Below, piece by piece: positions 40,561-51,800 of a DNA stretch of 64,000 nt. The notes below the pieces were generated by a model that did no database searches, had not been told where the DNA came from, and was given only the letters and a program-made list of their open reading frames with translations. The position numbers and the translations under genes were made by a program. The DNA is from Mycobacterium lepromatosis. Lineage in GTDB: Bacteria; Actinomycetota; Actinomycetes; Mycobacteriales; Mycobacteriaceae. The stretch lies in contig NZ_CP083405.1 of NCBI RefSeq assembly GCF_000975265.2, positions 3,207,695 through 3,271,694 on the forward strand, read 5' to 3'. The first letter of the stretch is position 1. Every line of letters begins with the position of its first letter.

Positions 40561-42115
40561 GATGCTGATGGTGTGCTTCGTGACATTGACTGCGCCAGCT
40601 GCGACCACGCACGTCGACAAAAACCAGTGCCGGGTCAGGGTAGAAACAGCGCAAAAGTGTTACCTAAGAACATCATCCAGGGGCGTAGCTACTGGCCAAG
40701 AACCAGTAGAACACGACGGCCACCGTCGCGAAGCCTAGTTCGGAACACATCGACACATTGGAGCTCGGCACGCCAGCCGTGCGGAAAACCGGCACCCTGT
40801 CCGACGCACCGCCGCACATCTGTATCAATCCCACCGGACAATTCAGCGACTTCGACAATCAGCTTTGGTGCACCATCACCGGCAGGCTGGGCCTACCAGT
40901 ACACTTAGTCAGCACCAACTTCTCCGGGCTCTCACCCAGGTAGCATTCCGGCATCGATCAAAGCCACCCAAACGTGACGACGCACCGTGGCTTTTACCAA
41001 CCCCAGTTACTACTTCGGCTACTTACTCACTCGTGGTGCCCGCTCCCCGGCTCAGCGTATTACCGGATTCGGTGACCTCGGCGCCGGACAAAGGATCGAC
41101 GTTGTCCAGAACACCGACGAAGAATCATACGTCTTCGAGACGCTGCTGCTATAACGAGTGAAGTATCCCAGCTTCGTGACCCTGTACTCGAGTATCAAGA
41201 AGCCGACAGGTCGACGCCTAAATAGCCCCAGCCGCCAGTCGATACGCTCACTTCCAAGCTAGACGCCGTCATCGCCGACGGGACTTGGGCGAACCTGTAC
41301 ACTCAGTGAGTACCCTGCTCCTGCCGCCAGGCTGGAAGCCCGGGTTTCAAGCTGTGGCGTCGCCGAGACTTTCCGACTTCGCTACTATCGCCGCCAATCC
41401 CGCCGCAAGCAGGTGAGTTAGGCCGCGCGAAACCCGCACTGGCGCAATTGCGTGACTCCTTCTTCGAACAGGATGTTTCCCAGCAAGCCATTTCTAGCCT
41501 GTCCACCTTCACCACCGGGCTGCCTAACACGTTGATCCTGACCGGAAGTGCCAGCGCCATCGGGCTACTCCTTGGCATGGCGCTGGCAGCCGACTGGATT
41601 TCCCACTAACGTTGGTTGGAACGGATCTATATTGATCTCTTTCACAATGCTCCTGAAGTGGTGAATCACCATCAGACTGGGCATTGGTCCGCTTGCGGGC
41701 AGGCTGACGAATAACAACACCTACTCGCTCGGCATTGCCGCATTAGGGATCATGGCCGGCACCTATATCGGCGAAATTTTGTGCTCGGGTTTAACTACTC
41801 TTTCGCGATGCGACTGTTTATGGTAGTGCAGAGGATACGACAGGTGCTGCCGGCATTGGTCAATCAGTTCATCACGCTGCTGAAGGCCTCCGCACTAGTG
41901 TAATTCCTGATCTTGATCGCCCGGCAGCAGGAGCTGTTTCAGGGGGACACCGACATTGGCGCACAGACCGAAAACTCGTTATCACTGGTGGGGTCCGGCG
42001 CCTTCTACCTGAGATTGGCTTCCCTGTTAACGCATTTAGTGAATTACATCGACTCTCGACTCCACCGAGACCGCTACACAGTTCGACCACAAGAGACCAT
42101 TGACATGGTCGTTTG
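40560..42115 (+). pseudogene. Amino-acid ABC transporter, fused binding protein and permease, pseudogene
   Basis: The first part reads like a polar amino-acid binding protein: LGTPAVRKTGTLS, INPTGQFSDFDNQLW, VVQNTDEESYVFETL, VTLYSSIKKPT and AVIADGTWANLY. The second part reads like a GlnP/HisM-type permease: TTGLPNTLILTGSASAIGLL, LGIGPLAGRLTNNNTYSLGI, AALGIMAGTYIGEILCSG (EAA loop region), RQVLPALVNQFITLLKAS and LTHLVNYIDSRLH. Frameshifts are many. The two parts run on without a gap, which suggests one fused protein, as seen in some actinobacteria. The substrate was probably glutamine or a similar amino acid. Confidence 0.75.
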
Positions 42116-42124
42116 ACATTAGGT

Positions 42125-42865
42125 CAGGAGGTGAGGTGACCTCCATTGCAGCCGCACAATGTCAGTCAGTATGCTTGGAAAACAAAGATATTCACAAAAA
42201 CTTGGCGGTACTGCGGTGCTCTGCAGTGTCGATATTGAGCATCCGCGAGCAGCACAGTGGCTACAATCGGACCTGTTGGATAAGGCAAGTCCACGCTGAA
42301 CAGTTTGCACGAGCTTGATAACAGCGACATTCTGCTCGACGGTCGGCCAATGCTGCACTACGATCCCAACTAGCTACGTCAGAGCATTGACATGCTGTTC
42401 CAGCATTCAATCCTGCACCGCACAATGCTCTACAACGTTGCGTTAGCCCAGCGCAAATTGTTACGGCTATCCGCGGATGCTACGCGGAAGCTGGCACTAA
42501 CGTAACTGGACTGAGTTAGCTTGAACAACAAGGCCGATGCCCGAACCAACGTATTGTCGAGAGGTCAACAACAACGAGTTGCGATCGCTCATCGCTATGG
42601 CGACGGCTCTGCAGATGATCTTCTTAGACGAAGCGAACTCGGCGCTAGATCCCGAAACAGTCAAGGAAATTACGAAACCTATCAGTCACCTCAGCAATGC
42701 GAGGATAATGGTTGTAGTGACCCACGAAATAGGCTTCGTACAGTCAACATCAGACACCATTGTTTTCATGTATCACGACAAGTCGTGGAATCCGGTAAAC
42801 TAGAGAAGATATTCGAGACTGTGCAGACTAAGCGTCTACAAAGTTTTCTGTCCCAAGTACTTTGA
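42125..42865 (+). pseudogene. Amino-acid ABC transporter ATPase (GlnQ-like), pseudogene
   Basis: Readable order: SVCLENKDIHKNL, LHELDNSDILLDGRPMLHYD, NVLSRGQQQRVAIAHR (ABC signature, LSGGQQQR worn), MIFLDEANSALDPETVKEIT (Walker B; T-S-A-L-D D-loop), MVVVTHEIGFVQSTSDTIVF (H-loop) and a C-terminus KIFETVQTKRLQSFLSQVL. The Walker A region near 42275 is shifted and incomplete. It follows the permease remnant directly and completes a dead import system. Confidence 0.8.
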
Positions 42866-42875
42866 CTTCCTGATT

Positions 42876-43490
42876 TTGACGAACAACGACCCGCTGCAAC
42901 CTGATCCGCCGCGCTTGCGATTGCCACTGCAACTCGCGCACACGAGATTCCTCAACGCCCAACACACCGCATTAGACTGCCGACTTCTGGCTGACAGCGA
43001 ATTCACCGCGCACGAGGTGACGGAGCTGGCGAATGGGCTGCACCGTGTGCTGTCCAAACTGTTTTCGATCCTACGCCGCGGAAACCCCAATAGGACGGCG
43101 GCCGGTGACTTGACACTGGCGCAGCTTTCGATCCTGGTGACGCTGCTCGATCAAGGTCCCATCCGGATGACGGATCTAGCAGCCCAGGAACGGGTGCGTA
43201 CTCCCACCACCACCGTGGCGATCCGTCGGCTGGAAAAGATCGGGCTGGTGAAGCGTTCGCGTGATTTGTCTGACCTGCGGGCCATGCTTGTCGACATCAC
43301 CCCGCGCGGGCGCGCGGATCATGGTGAATCGTTGGCCAACCGGCGCGCCGCCTTGGCAGCGATGCTCAGTCAGCTCCCCGCCACCGATCTGGACATTCTG
43401 AAAAATGCGCTGGCGCCACTGCAGCGCCTGCCCTCCGGTAAACCGGTGTCCGGACCTGCCGGTGACTCAACCGCGTGCAAGCAGACATGA
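42876..43490 (+). CDS. MarR-family transcriptional regulator (Rv0042c type)
   Basis: Winged-helix regulator of 204 residues. FTAHEVTELANGLHRVLSKL starts the helical N-terminus, LTLAQLSILVTLLDQGPIRM and TTTVAIRRLEKIGLVKRSRD form the DNA-binding part, and DITPRGRADHGESLANRRAA continues to the C-terminal dimerisation helix. The start is TTG at 42876 with no clear ribosome binding site; a later GTG cannot be excluded. It is 11 bases after the end of the dead ABC ATPase. The intact frame suggests it still works. In M. tuberculosis it neighbours leuS; here synteny breaks right after it. Confidence 0.88.
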   Translation: MTNNDPLQPDPPRLRLPLQLAHTRFLNAQHTALDCRLLADSEFTAHEVTELANGLHRVLSKLFSILRRGNPNRTAAGDLTLAQLSILVTLLDQGPIRMTDLAAQERVRTPTTTVAIRRLEKIGLVKRSRDLSDLRAMLVDITPRGRADHGESLANRRAALAAMLSQLPATDLDILKNALAPLQRLPSGKPVSGPAGDSTACKQT

Positions 43491-44054
43491 AAGTAGCTAA
43501 TTCTCATGGAAATTGACCATATACGTATGCCTGGAGCATGCCCTCCTGGTGATGTGTTAGCCCGCCACGCGCACAAGTCACCAGATCACGCCGTGGATGG
43601 CTTTTATCTTCCTTCCGCGGTCGATCCCCACAAAAAGTCAAGTACTGCCCTAGGCTAGAGCACCGCCGTACGCGTCATCACCGGCTGCGAGGTCATCGAC
43701 GAACTGTGAAACCAACACGGCACCAACACAGCCGGGGGCACACCGGCTGGCCGAGGGCCGGTGAACAAACAGACACCCCACAGCCATAGCATGCACCCGA
43801 AAGCGCCCCCAACACCCAGCGCCAACAAGATCTAGGCTAGCCCACCAAACTCCCGACCGTATCGGCCAGCGATGGCACACCAGAACACTACTTCACCTGC
43901 CACCTATGAAACCGACCAACAATTCCTGCCACAAACACCAACACCCCCGGCCACCACACAACAACAACGGCTCGGGCGAGCAGTTCAATGGGGGCACTGT
44001 GCCGCCAGTACGGTCCACGCAGTACCCCACAACTATTCCGATATTCTGAAGATG
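43491..44054. other. Rearrangement-junction spacer, no gene seen
   Basis: Links the Rv0042c-type gene to pcnA (Rv3907c type), which are on opposite sides of the origin in M. tuberculosis. Pro/Thr-rich and Gly/Trp-rich frames on both strands (for example 43872-44141 plus, 43650-43880 minus) have no recognised motif. No insertion sequence or repeat end is visible at the junction. Confidence 0.45.
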
Positions 44055-45515
44055 TTACAGGTGCCCCTGCGATTGCCGGGTTTTCCACCAAGCCAACAGC
44101 GCCACGGTGGCCTCCTCGTTGGTCAGTGGTCCGCGGTCTAGCCGCAGTTCCTTCAGAAAACGCCACGCTTCGCCGACTTGCGGCCCTGCCGGGATGTCCA
44201 GCAGAGCCATGATCTGGTTACCATCCAGATCGGGGCGCACCCGGGCCAGATCTTCCTGTGCGGCCAACTCTGCTATCCGGGCTTCCAGTCGACCATAGCT
44301 ATCCTGCAGTCGGGCGGCCCGGCGCTGGTTGCGAGTCGTACAGTCAGCGCGGACCAGCTTGTGCAGCCGCGACAACAGTGGCCCGGCATCGGTGACGTAG
44401 CGGCGCACCGCCGAATCGGTCCACTTCCCATCACCGTAGCCATGGAACCGTAGATGCAAATGCACCAGCTGCGAAACGTCGTCGACTAGTTGTTTGGCAT
44501 ACTTCAACGCACGCATCCGCTTTCGGACCATCTTGGCGCCGACCACCTCATGGTGGTGAAAACTCACGCCGCCGTCCAGCTCATGGCGCCGCGTGGCGGG
44601 CTTGCCAATGTCATGCAGCAACGCCGCCCACCGCAACACCAAGTCCGGGCCGTCATCTTCTAGCGCGATCGCCTGGCGTAGCACGGTCAGTGAATGTTGG
44701 TAAACGTCCTTATGTCGGTGATGTTCATCAATGGCCATCCGCATGCCCCCGATTTCGGGCAACACCACTTCCCCCATCCCGGTCTGCACCAGCAAGTCGA
44801 TACCGGCCGCCGGGTCATTGCCAAGCAGCAGCTTGTCCAGCTCGGCAGACACTCGCTCGGGACTGATGCGAGCCAACTGCGGAGCCATTTCTTCGATCGC
44901 GGCGTGCACCTGCGGGGCGACGGTAAAGCCGAGTTGGGAAACGAATCGTGCGGCGCGCAGCATCCGCAACGGGTCGTCGCCAAACGACACCGATGGGGCA
45001 GCCGGGGTCTCCAGCACTCGGGCCCGCAACGCGGCCAAACCGCCTAGCGGATCGAAGAACTCGCTCGGACCGTAAGATGCGATGCGCACGGCCATCGCGT
45101 TTACGGTGAAGTCGCGGCGCACCAAATCGTCGTCGAGGCGGTCACCGAACCGCACCTCTGGATTGCGCGACACTTGGTCGTAGCGGTCAGCGCGAAACGT
45201 GGTGATCTCCAGGCAATAGTCACCCTTACCAACTCCAAGGGTGCCGAACTCGATGCCCGTCTCCCACAATTTGTCGGCCCACCGCCGCACAATTTGTTGC
45301 ACCTGCTCAGGGGCGGCATCGGTGGCGAAATCAAGGTCAGGCGAATTTAACCTACCTAACAGCGCATCCCGCACCGAACCACCCACTAGGTATAATTCGT
45401 GGCCTGCGGCAGCGAATGCCGAACCGAGGTCACGCAACACCGGGGTGTGCTGGTTCAGGGTGGCCGCAGCTACAGTAAGCAGATCAGTATCCTGGGCGGC
45501 TTCAGGCACGTTCAA
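44055..45515 (-). CDS. pcnA: tRNA nucleotidyltransferase / poly(A) polymerase family
   Basis: Adds CCA to tRNA 3' ends (actinobacterial PcnA proteins of this type are CCA-adding enzymes). 486 residues: class II nucleotidyltransferase head with LVGGSVRDALLGR and the DxD in PDLDFATDAAP near residue 57, RRDFTVNAMAVRI, DPLRMLRAARFVSQL, then an HD domain (WAALLHDIGKPATR and FHHHEVVGAKMVRKR). It is divergent from mutT4 across a 208-base gap, the same layout as Rv3907c/Rv3908. Confidence 0.95.
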   Translation of the reverse strand: MNVPEAAQDTDLLTVAAATLNQHTPVLRDLGSAFAAAGHELYLVGGSVRDALLGRLNSPDLDFATDAAPEQVQQIVRRWADKLWETGIEFGTLGVGKGDYCLEITTFRADRYDQVSRNPEVRFGDRLDDDLVRRDFTVNAMAVRIASYGPSEFFDPLGGLAALRARVLETPAAPSVSFGDDPLRMLRAARFVSQLGFTVAPQVHAAIEEMAPQLARISPERVSAELDKLLLGNDPAAGIDLLVQTGMGEVVLPEIGGMRMAIDEHHRHKDVYQHSLTVLRQAIALEDDGPDLVLRWAALLHDIGKPATRRHELDGGVSFHHHEVVGAKMVRKRMRALKYAKQLVDDVSQLVHLHLRFHGYGDGKWTDSAVRRYVTDAGPLLSRLHKLVRADCTTRNQRRAARLQDSYGRLEARIAELAAQEDLARVRPDLDGNQIMALLDIPAGPQVGEAWRFLKELRLDRGPLTNEEATVALLAWWKTRQSQGHL

Positions 45516-45723
45516 TCAGCCTAGTCGGGCGGTAGTAAGGGCTGGAAAGACCCGTTGCGGAACCCGACAATTCAAGCCTGAATCTCAACAGGCGAGCACA
45601 AGGCGCAATGGAGATCCAACTGACCCACTAAGTAATCCAGCCATGAACCTACTGTGCCGCTGCGTACCTGACTAGCGGCACGCATGTCCTTAAGACCGGC
45701 TCGTGCCAGCTACTATCGCTTGG
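45516..45723. promoter_or_regulatory. Divergent promoter region pcnA / mutT4
   Basis: The only gap between two divergent intact genes, so it must carry both promoters. I do not see a convincing -10/-35 pair. Confidence 0.4.
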
Positions 45724-46476
45724 GTGTCGGATGGCGAACAAGCCAAACCACGTCGGCGCCGAGGGCGACGGCGCGGTCGTGATGCCACTCGTTCAGCCGA
45801 GAACCACACAAACCGACAAGCTACTAACGACACAACCGTGACAAACGACACAACCGTGACAAAACCGCGCCGAAACCGTTCACCACGTCGCGCACCAGAA
45901 CAGCTGCGCACAGTACACGAAACGTCCGCCGGAGGTCTGGTCATCTACGGTATCGACGGCCCACGCGACGCACAGGCTGCTGCTCTGATTGGTCGCATCG
46001 ATCGACGGGGACGGATGCTTTGGTCGCTACCCAAGGGGCATATCGAGCCAGGGGAGACCGCGGAGCAGACCGCCATCCGTGAGGTCGCCGAGGAGACCGG
46101 AATCCGCGGCAGCGTGCTTGCCGCGCTGGGGCGGATCGACTACTGGTTCGTCACCGACAACTGTCGGGTACATAAAACAGTACACCACTATTTGATGCGC
46201 TTTTCTGGTGGCGAACTGTCCGACGACGACCTCGAGGTCACCGAAGTTGCTTGGGTGCCGATACGAGAACTGCCGTCCCGCCTGGCCTACGCCGACGAAC
46301 GCCGCCTGGCCGAGGTCGCCGACGAACTGATCAACAAGCTGCAGACCGGTGGTCCAGCCGCGCTTCCGCCGTTGCCACCCAGCTCGCCTCGGCGACGGCC
46401 GCAGACGCATTTCCGCACGCGTCACTCCAACAATTCCGGAGCCAGCCGGAAGAATGGCCACGAACAAAGGCCGTGA
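45724..46476 (+). CDS. mutT4: Nudix hydrolase MutT4
   Basis: Nudix-family phosphohydrolase of 250 residues. It starts with a basic, disordered tail ([16 protein letters not shown]), then [12 protein letters not shown], and the Nudix box GHIEPGE...REVAEETGI around residue 110. A GTG start at 45724 (VSDGEQ) matches the M. tuberculosis homologue; the frame is open a few codons further up. An in-frame tandem repeat adds six residues in the basic tail. The stop overlaps the next gene's GTG (GTGA), so mutT4, the Rv3909 type gene and mviN form one translationally coupled unit. Confidence 0.93.
   Translation: MSDGEQAKPRRRRGRRRGRDATRSAENHTNRQATNDTTVTNDTTVTKPRRNRSPRRAPEQLRTVHETSAGGLVIYGIDGPRDAQAAALIGRIDRRGRMLWSLPKGHIEPGETAEQTAIREVAEETGIRGSVLAALGRIDYWFVTDNCRVHKTVHHYLMRFSGGELSDDDLEVTEVAWVPIRELPSRLAYADERRLAEVADELINKLQTGGPAALPPLPPSSPRRRPQTHFRTRHSNNSGASRKNGHEQRP
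45827..45862 (+). repeat. 18-bp in-frame tandem duplication in mutT4
   Basis: ACGACACAACCGTGACAA occurs twice in a row, exactly. It duplicates the six residues N-D-T-T-V-T in the unstructured N-terminal tail of MutT4, so it should be tolerated. Confidence 0.9.
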
Positions 46477-48842
46477 CTGCATCGAGACTTTGGTTGGCCG
46501 GCTTGCTGCGCGCTGCCGTAGTGGTCAACATCGTGGCCAGCTTTGCGATGCTGCTCGTTTCACCTACAGCCACACCGCACGCAGCAGCAGACGAGCCTAG
46601 TGTAACGCCGTTTGTCCGTGTCCGCATCGACAAGGTGACTCCGGACGTTGTCACCACCTCGAGCGAACCCGTCGTCACCGTTAGCGGCGCAGTCACCAAT
46701 ATCGGCGATCGCCCAGTTCGTGACGTGATGGTCCGGCTGGAACACGCATCGGCCGTTATCTCGTCGGTAGTGTTGCGTACCTCCCTGGATGACGGCGCCG
46801 ACCAGTTCCAGACCGCCGCGGACTTCGTGACGGTGGCCGAGGAATTGCAGCGTGGACAAGAGGTTAGCTTCACCCTCGTTGCCCCCATCCGCTCGACGAT
46901 CAAACCGTCGATGGCCATCCACCAGCCAGGGATCTACCCGGTCCTGGTCAACGTCAACGGAACACCCGACTACGGCGCACCGGCTCGGCTCGACAACGCG
47001 CGGTTTTTGCTGCCCGTCGCCGGCGTGCCCCCAGCCAAACTCGATGCGATGGACTCCGCCGTCGCGCCGGACACCACGAAACCCGTGTGGATCACCATGC
47101 TGTGGCCATTAGCCGACCGGCCTCGGTTGTCGCCCGGCGCGCCCGGTGGAACCATTCCGGTCCGGCTAGTCGACGACGACTTGGCGAGCTCATTGGCCCC
47201 CGGAGGCCGGCTGGATATCCTTTTGACCGCGGCCGAAACCGCCACCAGCCGCGACGTCGACCCCGACGGTGCGGTCAGTCGGGCACTGTGCCTGGCTGTC
47301 GATCCGGATTTGCTCGTCACCGTCAACGCGATGACCGGCGGCTATGTTGTGTCCAATTCTCCCGACGGCCCAGCGCAGCAACTGGGCACCCCGACACACC
47401 CGGGAACCGGTCAGGCTGCCGCTGTCATCTGGCTGAACCGGCTCCGTGCGCTCGCGCACCGGATGTGCGTGGCTTCGCTACCCTACGCGCAAGCCGACCT
47501 GGACGCGTTGCAGCGCGTTAACAATGCAGGGCTTAGCGCGGACGCCACCACCAGCGTCGGGGACATCGTCGACCACATCTTGAATGTCACCTCCATCCGC
47601 GGCGTTACCATGCTACCCGACAGCCCATTGACCAAACGCGTGGTCGACTTGCTGGACGCGAACAACGGCACGGTCGCGATCGCGGCTGCCGCGTTTTCAG
47701 CCCAAGACCCCACCAGCGGGTCCGTCGTCGATGTCGACCTCGAGCCTCGGCGGTTGTCCCCAAAGGTGGTGATCGCACCATTCGACCCGGCCGTCGGTGC
47801 CGCGCTAGCCGCTGCGGGGACCGACCCTATCGTTCCGACATATATGGATTCCTCACTAAACATCCGGATCGTCAATGATTCGGACACCGCTCGCCGCCAA
47901 GATGCCTTGGGCTCCATACTGTGGCGCGCCTTAGAGCGAGACGCCGCACCACGCAGCCAGATACTGGTGCCACCAACGTCGTGGCACCTACAGGCCGACG
48001 ACGCCCGAGTCATGCTGACCACGCTGGGCACTGCAATCCGGTCTGGTCTGGCGGTGGCGCGACCGTTGCCAGCAGTGATCGCCGACGCCGTAGCTTGCAC
48101 TGAACTATCCGATACGATAAGCGCCCACGCGTCGGCTCGTGGCCGATTCAACGACGACATCACCGCTGACATTGCCAGCCAAATTGGCCGACTGTGGGGA
48201 CTGACTTCGGCGTTGACCGCCGACGGCCGCACTGGGCTGACCGGCGTCCAATACACCGCGCCACTCCGCGAGGACATGCTTCGTGCCTTAAGCCAATTGG
48301 AGCCGCCCGCTACCCGCAACGGATTAGCTCAGCAACGGCTGGCTGTCGTCAGCAAAACAATCACAGACCTTATTGGGGCGGTAACAATAGTCAACCCGGG
48401 CGGCTCCTACACCCTGGCCACCGAACACAGTCCCCTCCCACTGGCACTACACAACGGCCTTGCTGTTCCCATCCGAGTCCGGCTACAGGTCGACGCGCCA
48501 CCCGGGATGACCGTTACTGACGTCAGTCAGATCGAGCTGCCACCCGGATACCTGCCGTTGCGAGTTCCGATCGAAGTCAACTTCACGCAACGAGTCGCTG
48601 TCGACGTCGCGCTGCGAACCCCGGAAGGCATGCAATTAGGCGAACCCGTGCGTTTGTCGGTGCATTCCAACGCCTACGGTAAGGCGTTGTTCGCGATCAC
48701 TCTAACCGCGGCCGTGGTGCTGATGGCATCGGCCGGAAAGCGACTTTGGCACCACTTCCGCGTCCAGCCCGAACCGCCCGCTGCAGACGCCCACCCGCGG
48801 CACCAGTACGACGACCGGGTCAATGAAAAGAACCAAGTATGA
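46473..48842 (+). CDS. Secreted/membrane-anchored conserved protein (Rv3909 type)
   Basis: 789 residues. An N-terminal signal or anchor helix ([20 protein letters not shown]) is followed by a long extracytoplasmic part beginning [20 protein letters not shown], with Ig-like repeats ([20 protein letters not shown]), and a C-terminal membrane helix ([18 protein letters not shown], near residue 740). This is the DUF6049-like architecture of a type I surface protein. The GTG at 46473 overlaps the mutT4 stop; the frame is open farther upstream only as an overlap with mutT4. Its end overlaps the mviN start by four bases (ATGA). The tight link with mviN suggests a role in lipid II handling or its control; that is inference. 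Confidence 0.9.
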   Translation: MTASRLWLAGLLRAAVVVNIVASFAMLLVSPTATPHAAADEPSVTPFVRVRIDKVTPDVVTTSSEPVVTVSGAVTNIGDRPVRDVMVRLEHASAVISSVVLRTSLDDGADQFQTAADFVTVAEELQRGQEVSFTLVAPIRSTIKPSMAIHQPGIYPVLVNVNGTPDYGAPARLDNARFLLPVAGVPPAKLDAMDSAVAPDTTKPVWITMLWPLADRPRLSPGAPGGTIPVRLVDDDLASSLAPGGRLDILLTAAETATSRDVDPDGAVSRALCLAVDPDLLVTVNAMTGGYVVSNSPDGPAQQLGTPTHPGTGQAAAVIWLNRLRALAHRMCVASLPYAQADLDALQRVNNAGLSADATTSVGDIVDHILNVTSIRGVTMLPDSPLTKRVVDLLDANNGTVAIAAAAFSAQDPTSGSVVDVDLEPRRLSPKVVIAPFDPAVGAALAAAGTDPIVPTYMDSSLNIRIVNDSDTARRQDALGSILWRALERDAAPRSQILVPPTSWHLQADDARVMLTTLGTAIRSGLAVARPLPAVIADAVACTELSDTISAHASARGRFNDDITADIASQIGRLWGLTSALTADGRTGLTGVQYTAPLREDMLRALSQLEPPATRNGLAQQRLAVVSKTITDLIGAVTIVNPGGSYTLATEHSPLPLALHNGLAVPIRVRLQVDAPPGMTVTDVSQIELPPGYLPLRVPIEVNFTQRVAVDVALRTPEGMQLGEPVRLSVHSNAYGKALFAITLTAAVVLMASAGKRLWHHFRVQPEPPAADAHPRHQYDDRVNEKNQV

Positions 48843-51800
48843 AACCCGCTTCCCGGTGGACCCAGTCACAATCGGCGCACCATGTCACCCATGCGGTGCG
48901 TCTGGGTCAAGAGCTGTCCGCACGACAACCCGAACTGTCTGACGCTACGCTGGTTTCGCGGTCATGGGCGATGGCATTCGCCACACTGATCAGCCGGGTC
49001 ACCGGCTTCGCCCGGGTTGTTTTGATGGCCGCTATCTTAGGCGCCGCCCTGTCCAGCGCCTTCTCGGTGGCCAATCAGTTACCGAATCTGGTCGCCGCAC
49101 TAGTTTTAGAGGCGACGTTCACCGCGACCTTCGTGCCTGTGCTGGTCCGCGCCGAACGGAGCGACCCCGACGGCGGAGCAGCGTTCGTGCGGCAGCTGAT
49201 CACCTTGACGACCACACTGCTATTGCTCTCCACAGCACTGTCGGTGCTGGCCGCGCCCCTGCTAGTGCAGTTGATGCTCGGCAGAAACCCACAGGTCAAT
49301 GAGCCCCTGACCATCGCTTTCGCCTACCTGCTGTTGCCACAGGTATTCGCCTACGGCTTGTCGTCGGTGTTCATGGCAATCCTGAACACCCGCAATGTAT
49401 TCGGGCCACCGGCATGGGCTCCTGTCATCAACAACATCGTCGCGATCACTGCTCTAGCAGGATATCTGGTGGCTCCCGGTGAACTTTCGATCGATCCCGT
49501 CCAGATGGGTAACACCAAGCTGCTGGTGCTCGGGATCGGAACCACCGCAGGGGCGTTTGCGCAGACCGCGGTGCTACTGGTGGCACTTGGCCGTGAGCAC
49601 ATCAGCTTGCACCCATTGTGGGGAATCGATCAGCGGCTCAAACGTTTCGGCGCGACGGCCGCCGCGATGGTGCTTTACGTGCTTATCAGTCAACTCGGCC
49701 TGGTGGTTACCAACCAGATCGCCAGCACAGCAGCAGCTTCCGGCCCCGCGATCTACAACTATACCTGGCTGGTCTTGATGCTACCGTTCGGCATGATTGG
49801 AGTGACAGTGCTGACCGTCGTGATGCCGCGACTAAGCCGCAACGCCGCCGCTAACGACACTCCGGCCATGCTCGGCGACCTATCGTTGGCAACCCGACTG
49901 ACGTTGATCACACTTATCCCTACGGTAGCATTCCTGACTGCCGGTGGGTCAGCGATAGGTAGCGTACTGTTCGCATACGGCCATTTCGGTGAGGTCGACG
50001 CCGGGTATCTGGGTGTCGCGATCGTGTTGTCGGCGTTCACCTTGATCCCATACGGGCTCGTGCTGTTGCAGCTGCGCGTATTTTACGCCCGGGAACAACC
50101 CTGGACACCGATCATGATCATCGTCGTCATCACGACCGTCAAGATCATCATCTCAATGCTGGTACCTTACGTCACCAGTAACCCCGAGCTGGTCGCCGGC
50201 TACCTCGGGATGGCAAACGGCCTCGGATTTGCGGCCGGCGCGATCGTCGGTTATTACCTGTTGCGACGTGCGCTCCTGCCTGCCGGTGGGCACTTGCTCG
50301 GTGTCCAAGAAGCGCGGACCGTACTGGTGACGATCGCAGCGTCGTTGCTGGCAGGTCTGGTTGCCCATGTAGCCGATCGGCTGCTGCGGCTAAACGAGTT
50401 GACCGTGCACGGTGGCGGCGTGGGTTCGTTGTTGCGATTGACGGTGCTGGCGAGCGTCATGCTGCCGATCATGGCCGCGGTAATGCTTCACGGAAACGTC
50501 CCTGAAGTGCACGCGACACTGAGCGCCGTCAAAAGCCAGACCATGAATCGAAGCTGGATGGCGAAACTGCGGAAAGTGACTGTGCCAGATCAATCGTCCC
50601 GGCCCATCCCAGTCACGTACCCTGGGCAAAGCAATTCGTCACCATCGGGGGCAAATGCGGTCCAGGAACCCATCCGGCGCAGACCTCCGGAAAGGGTAGC
50701 CAACGCCCAGATAGCGAAAGGACCGGAGGTGAGTGACCGCCCAGTGGAGAGCGCCTCATCGCGTTCTGCACCAGACATCGAGCTGCCTGATCCGGTTACC
50801 GGCAAATTCCAACCTTATGTTTCAGCCAACTTTGAATCTGGACATGCCGCGCCGTTAAATCCACCCTACCAGCAGAAAGGCGATTTCCCGGCCTATCCCG
50901 CTTGCAAGCCGATTCGACTCGACGCATCCAACGAGCGGGGCGGGGAACAATCATCACCGACCGGCGATGTCCATTTGGTACCTGGCGCCTGCATCGCCGG
51001 TGGCCGGTATCGGCTGTTAGCTTTCCACGGCGGTGCGGCTTCACTACAGTTTTGGCAGGCGCTGGACACTGCGTTAGACCGGCAGGTAGCGCTGACTTTC
51101 GTTGATCCAGATGGGACCCTACCTGACGATAGCCTGCAAGAGATTCTGTCCCGGACTTTGCGGCTCAGCCGGATCGACAAGCCTGGTGTCGCTCAAGTGC
51201 TTGACGTCATCCATACCGGTTCCGGTGGCTTGGTGGTCTCAGAGTGGATCCGCGGTGGTTCGTTGCATGAAGTTGCCGACACCTCGCCATCGCCTGTCGG
51301 CGCCATCCGGGCGATGCAATCACTGGCAGCCGCAGCTGACGCAGCGCACCGTGCCGGTGTCACCTTGTCTATCGACCACCCTAGTCGGGTACGCGTCAGT
51401 GTAGAGGGTGACGTTGTGCTGGCCTACCCCGCGACCATGCCCGATGCCAACCACCATGCTGACATTCGCGGAATCGGAGCCACACTGTACGCTTTGTTGG
51501 TGAACCGGTGGCCACTGCCGGAGGCTGGGGTGCACAGCGGTATAGCGCCGGCCCAGCAAGATGCTACCGGCCAACCCGTCGAACCCGCCGTAATCGATCA
51601 GGATATCCCCTTCCAGATCTCCGAGGTAGCTGTCCGCGCAGTTCAAGAAGGTGGCAGGGTACTCAGTGCATCAACACTTTTGAACCTACTGCAGCAGGCG
51701 ACAGCGGTGGCTGACCACACCGAGGTACTGAGTCCGATCGAGGACAGATCCCCGACACCAGTCTCTTTCCGCCCCACAACCGCACGGGACCCTGTGGTCT

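Noticed and set aside
46251..46472. Upstream extension of the Rv3909-type gene
   Set aside because: It only overlaps mutT4 in another frame; the GTG at 46473 with GTGA overlap and the signal peptide right after it fit better.
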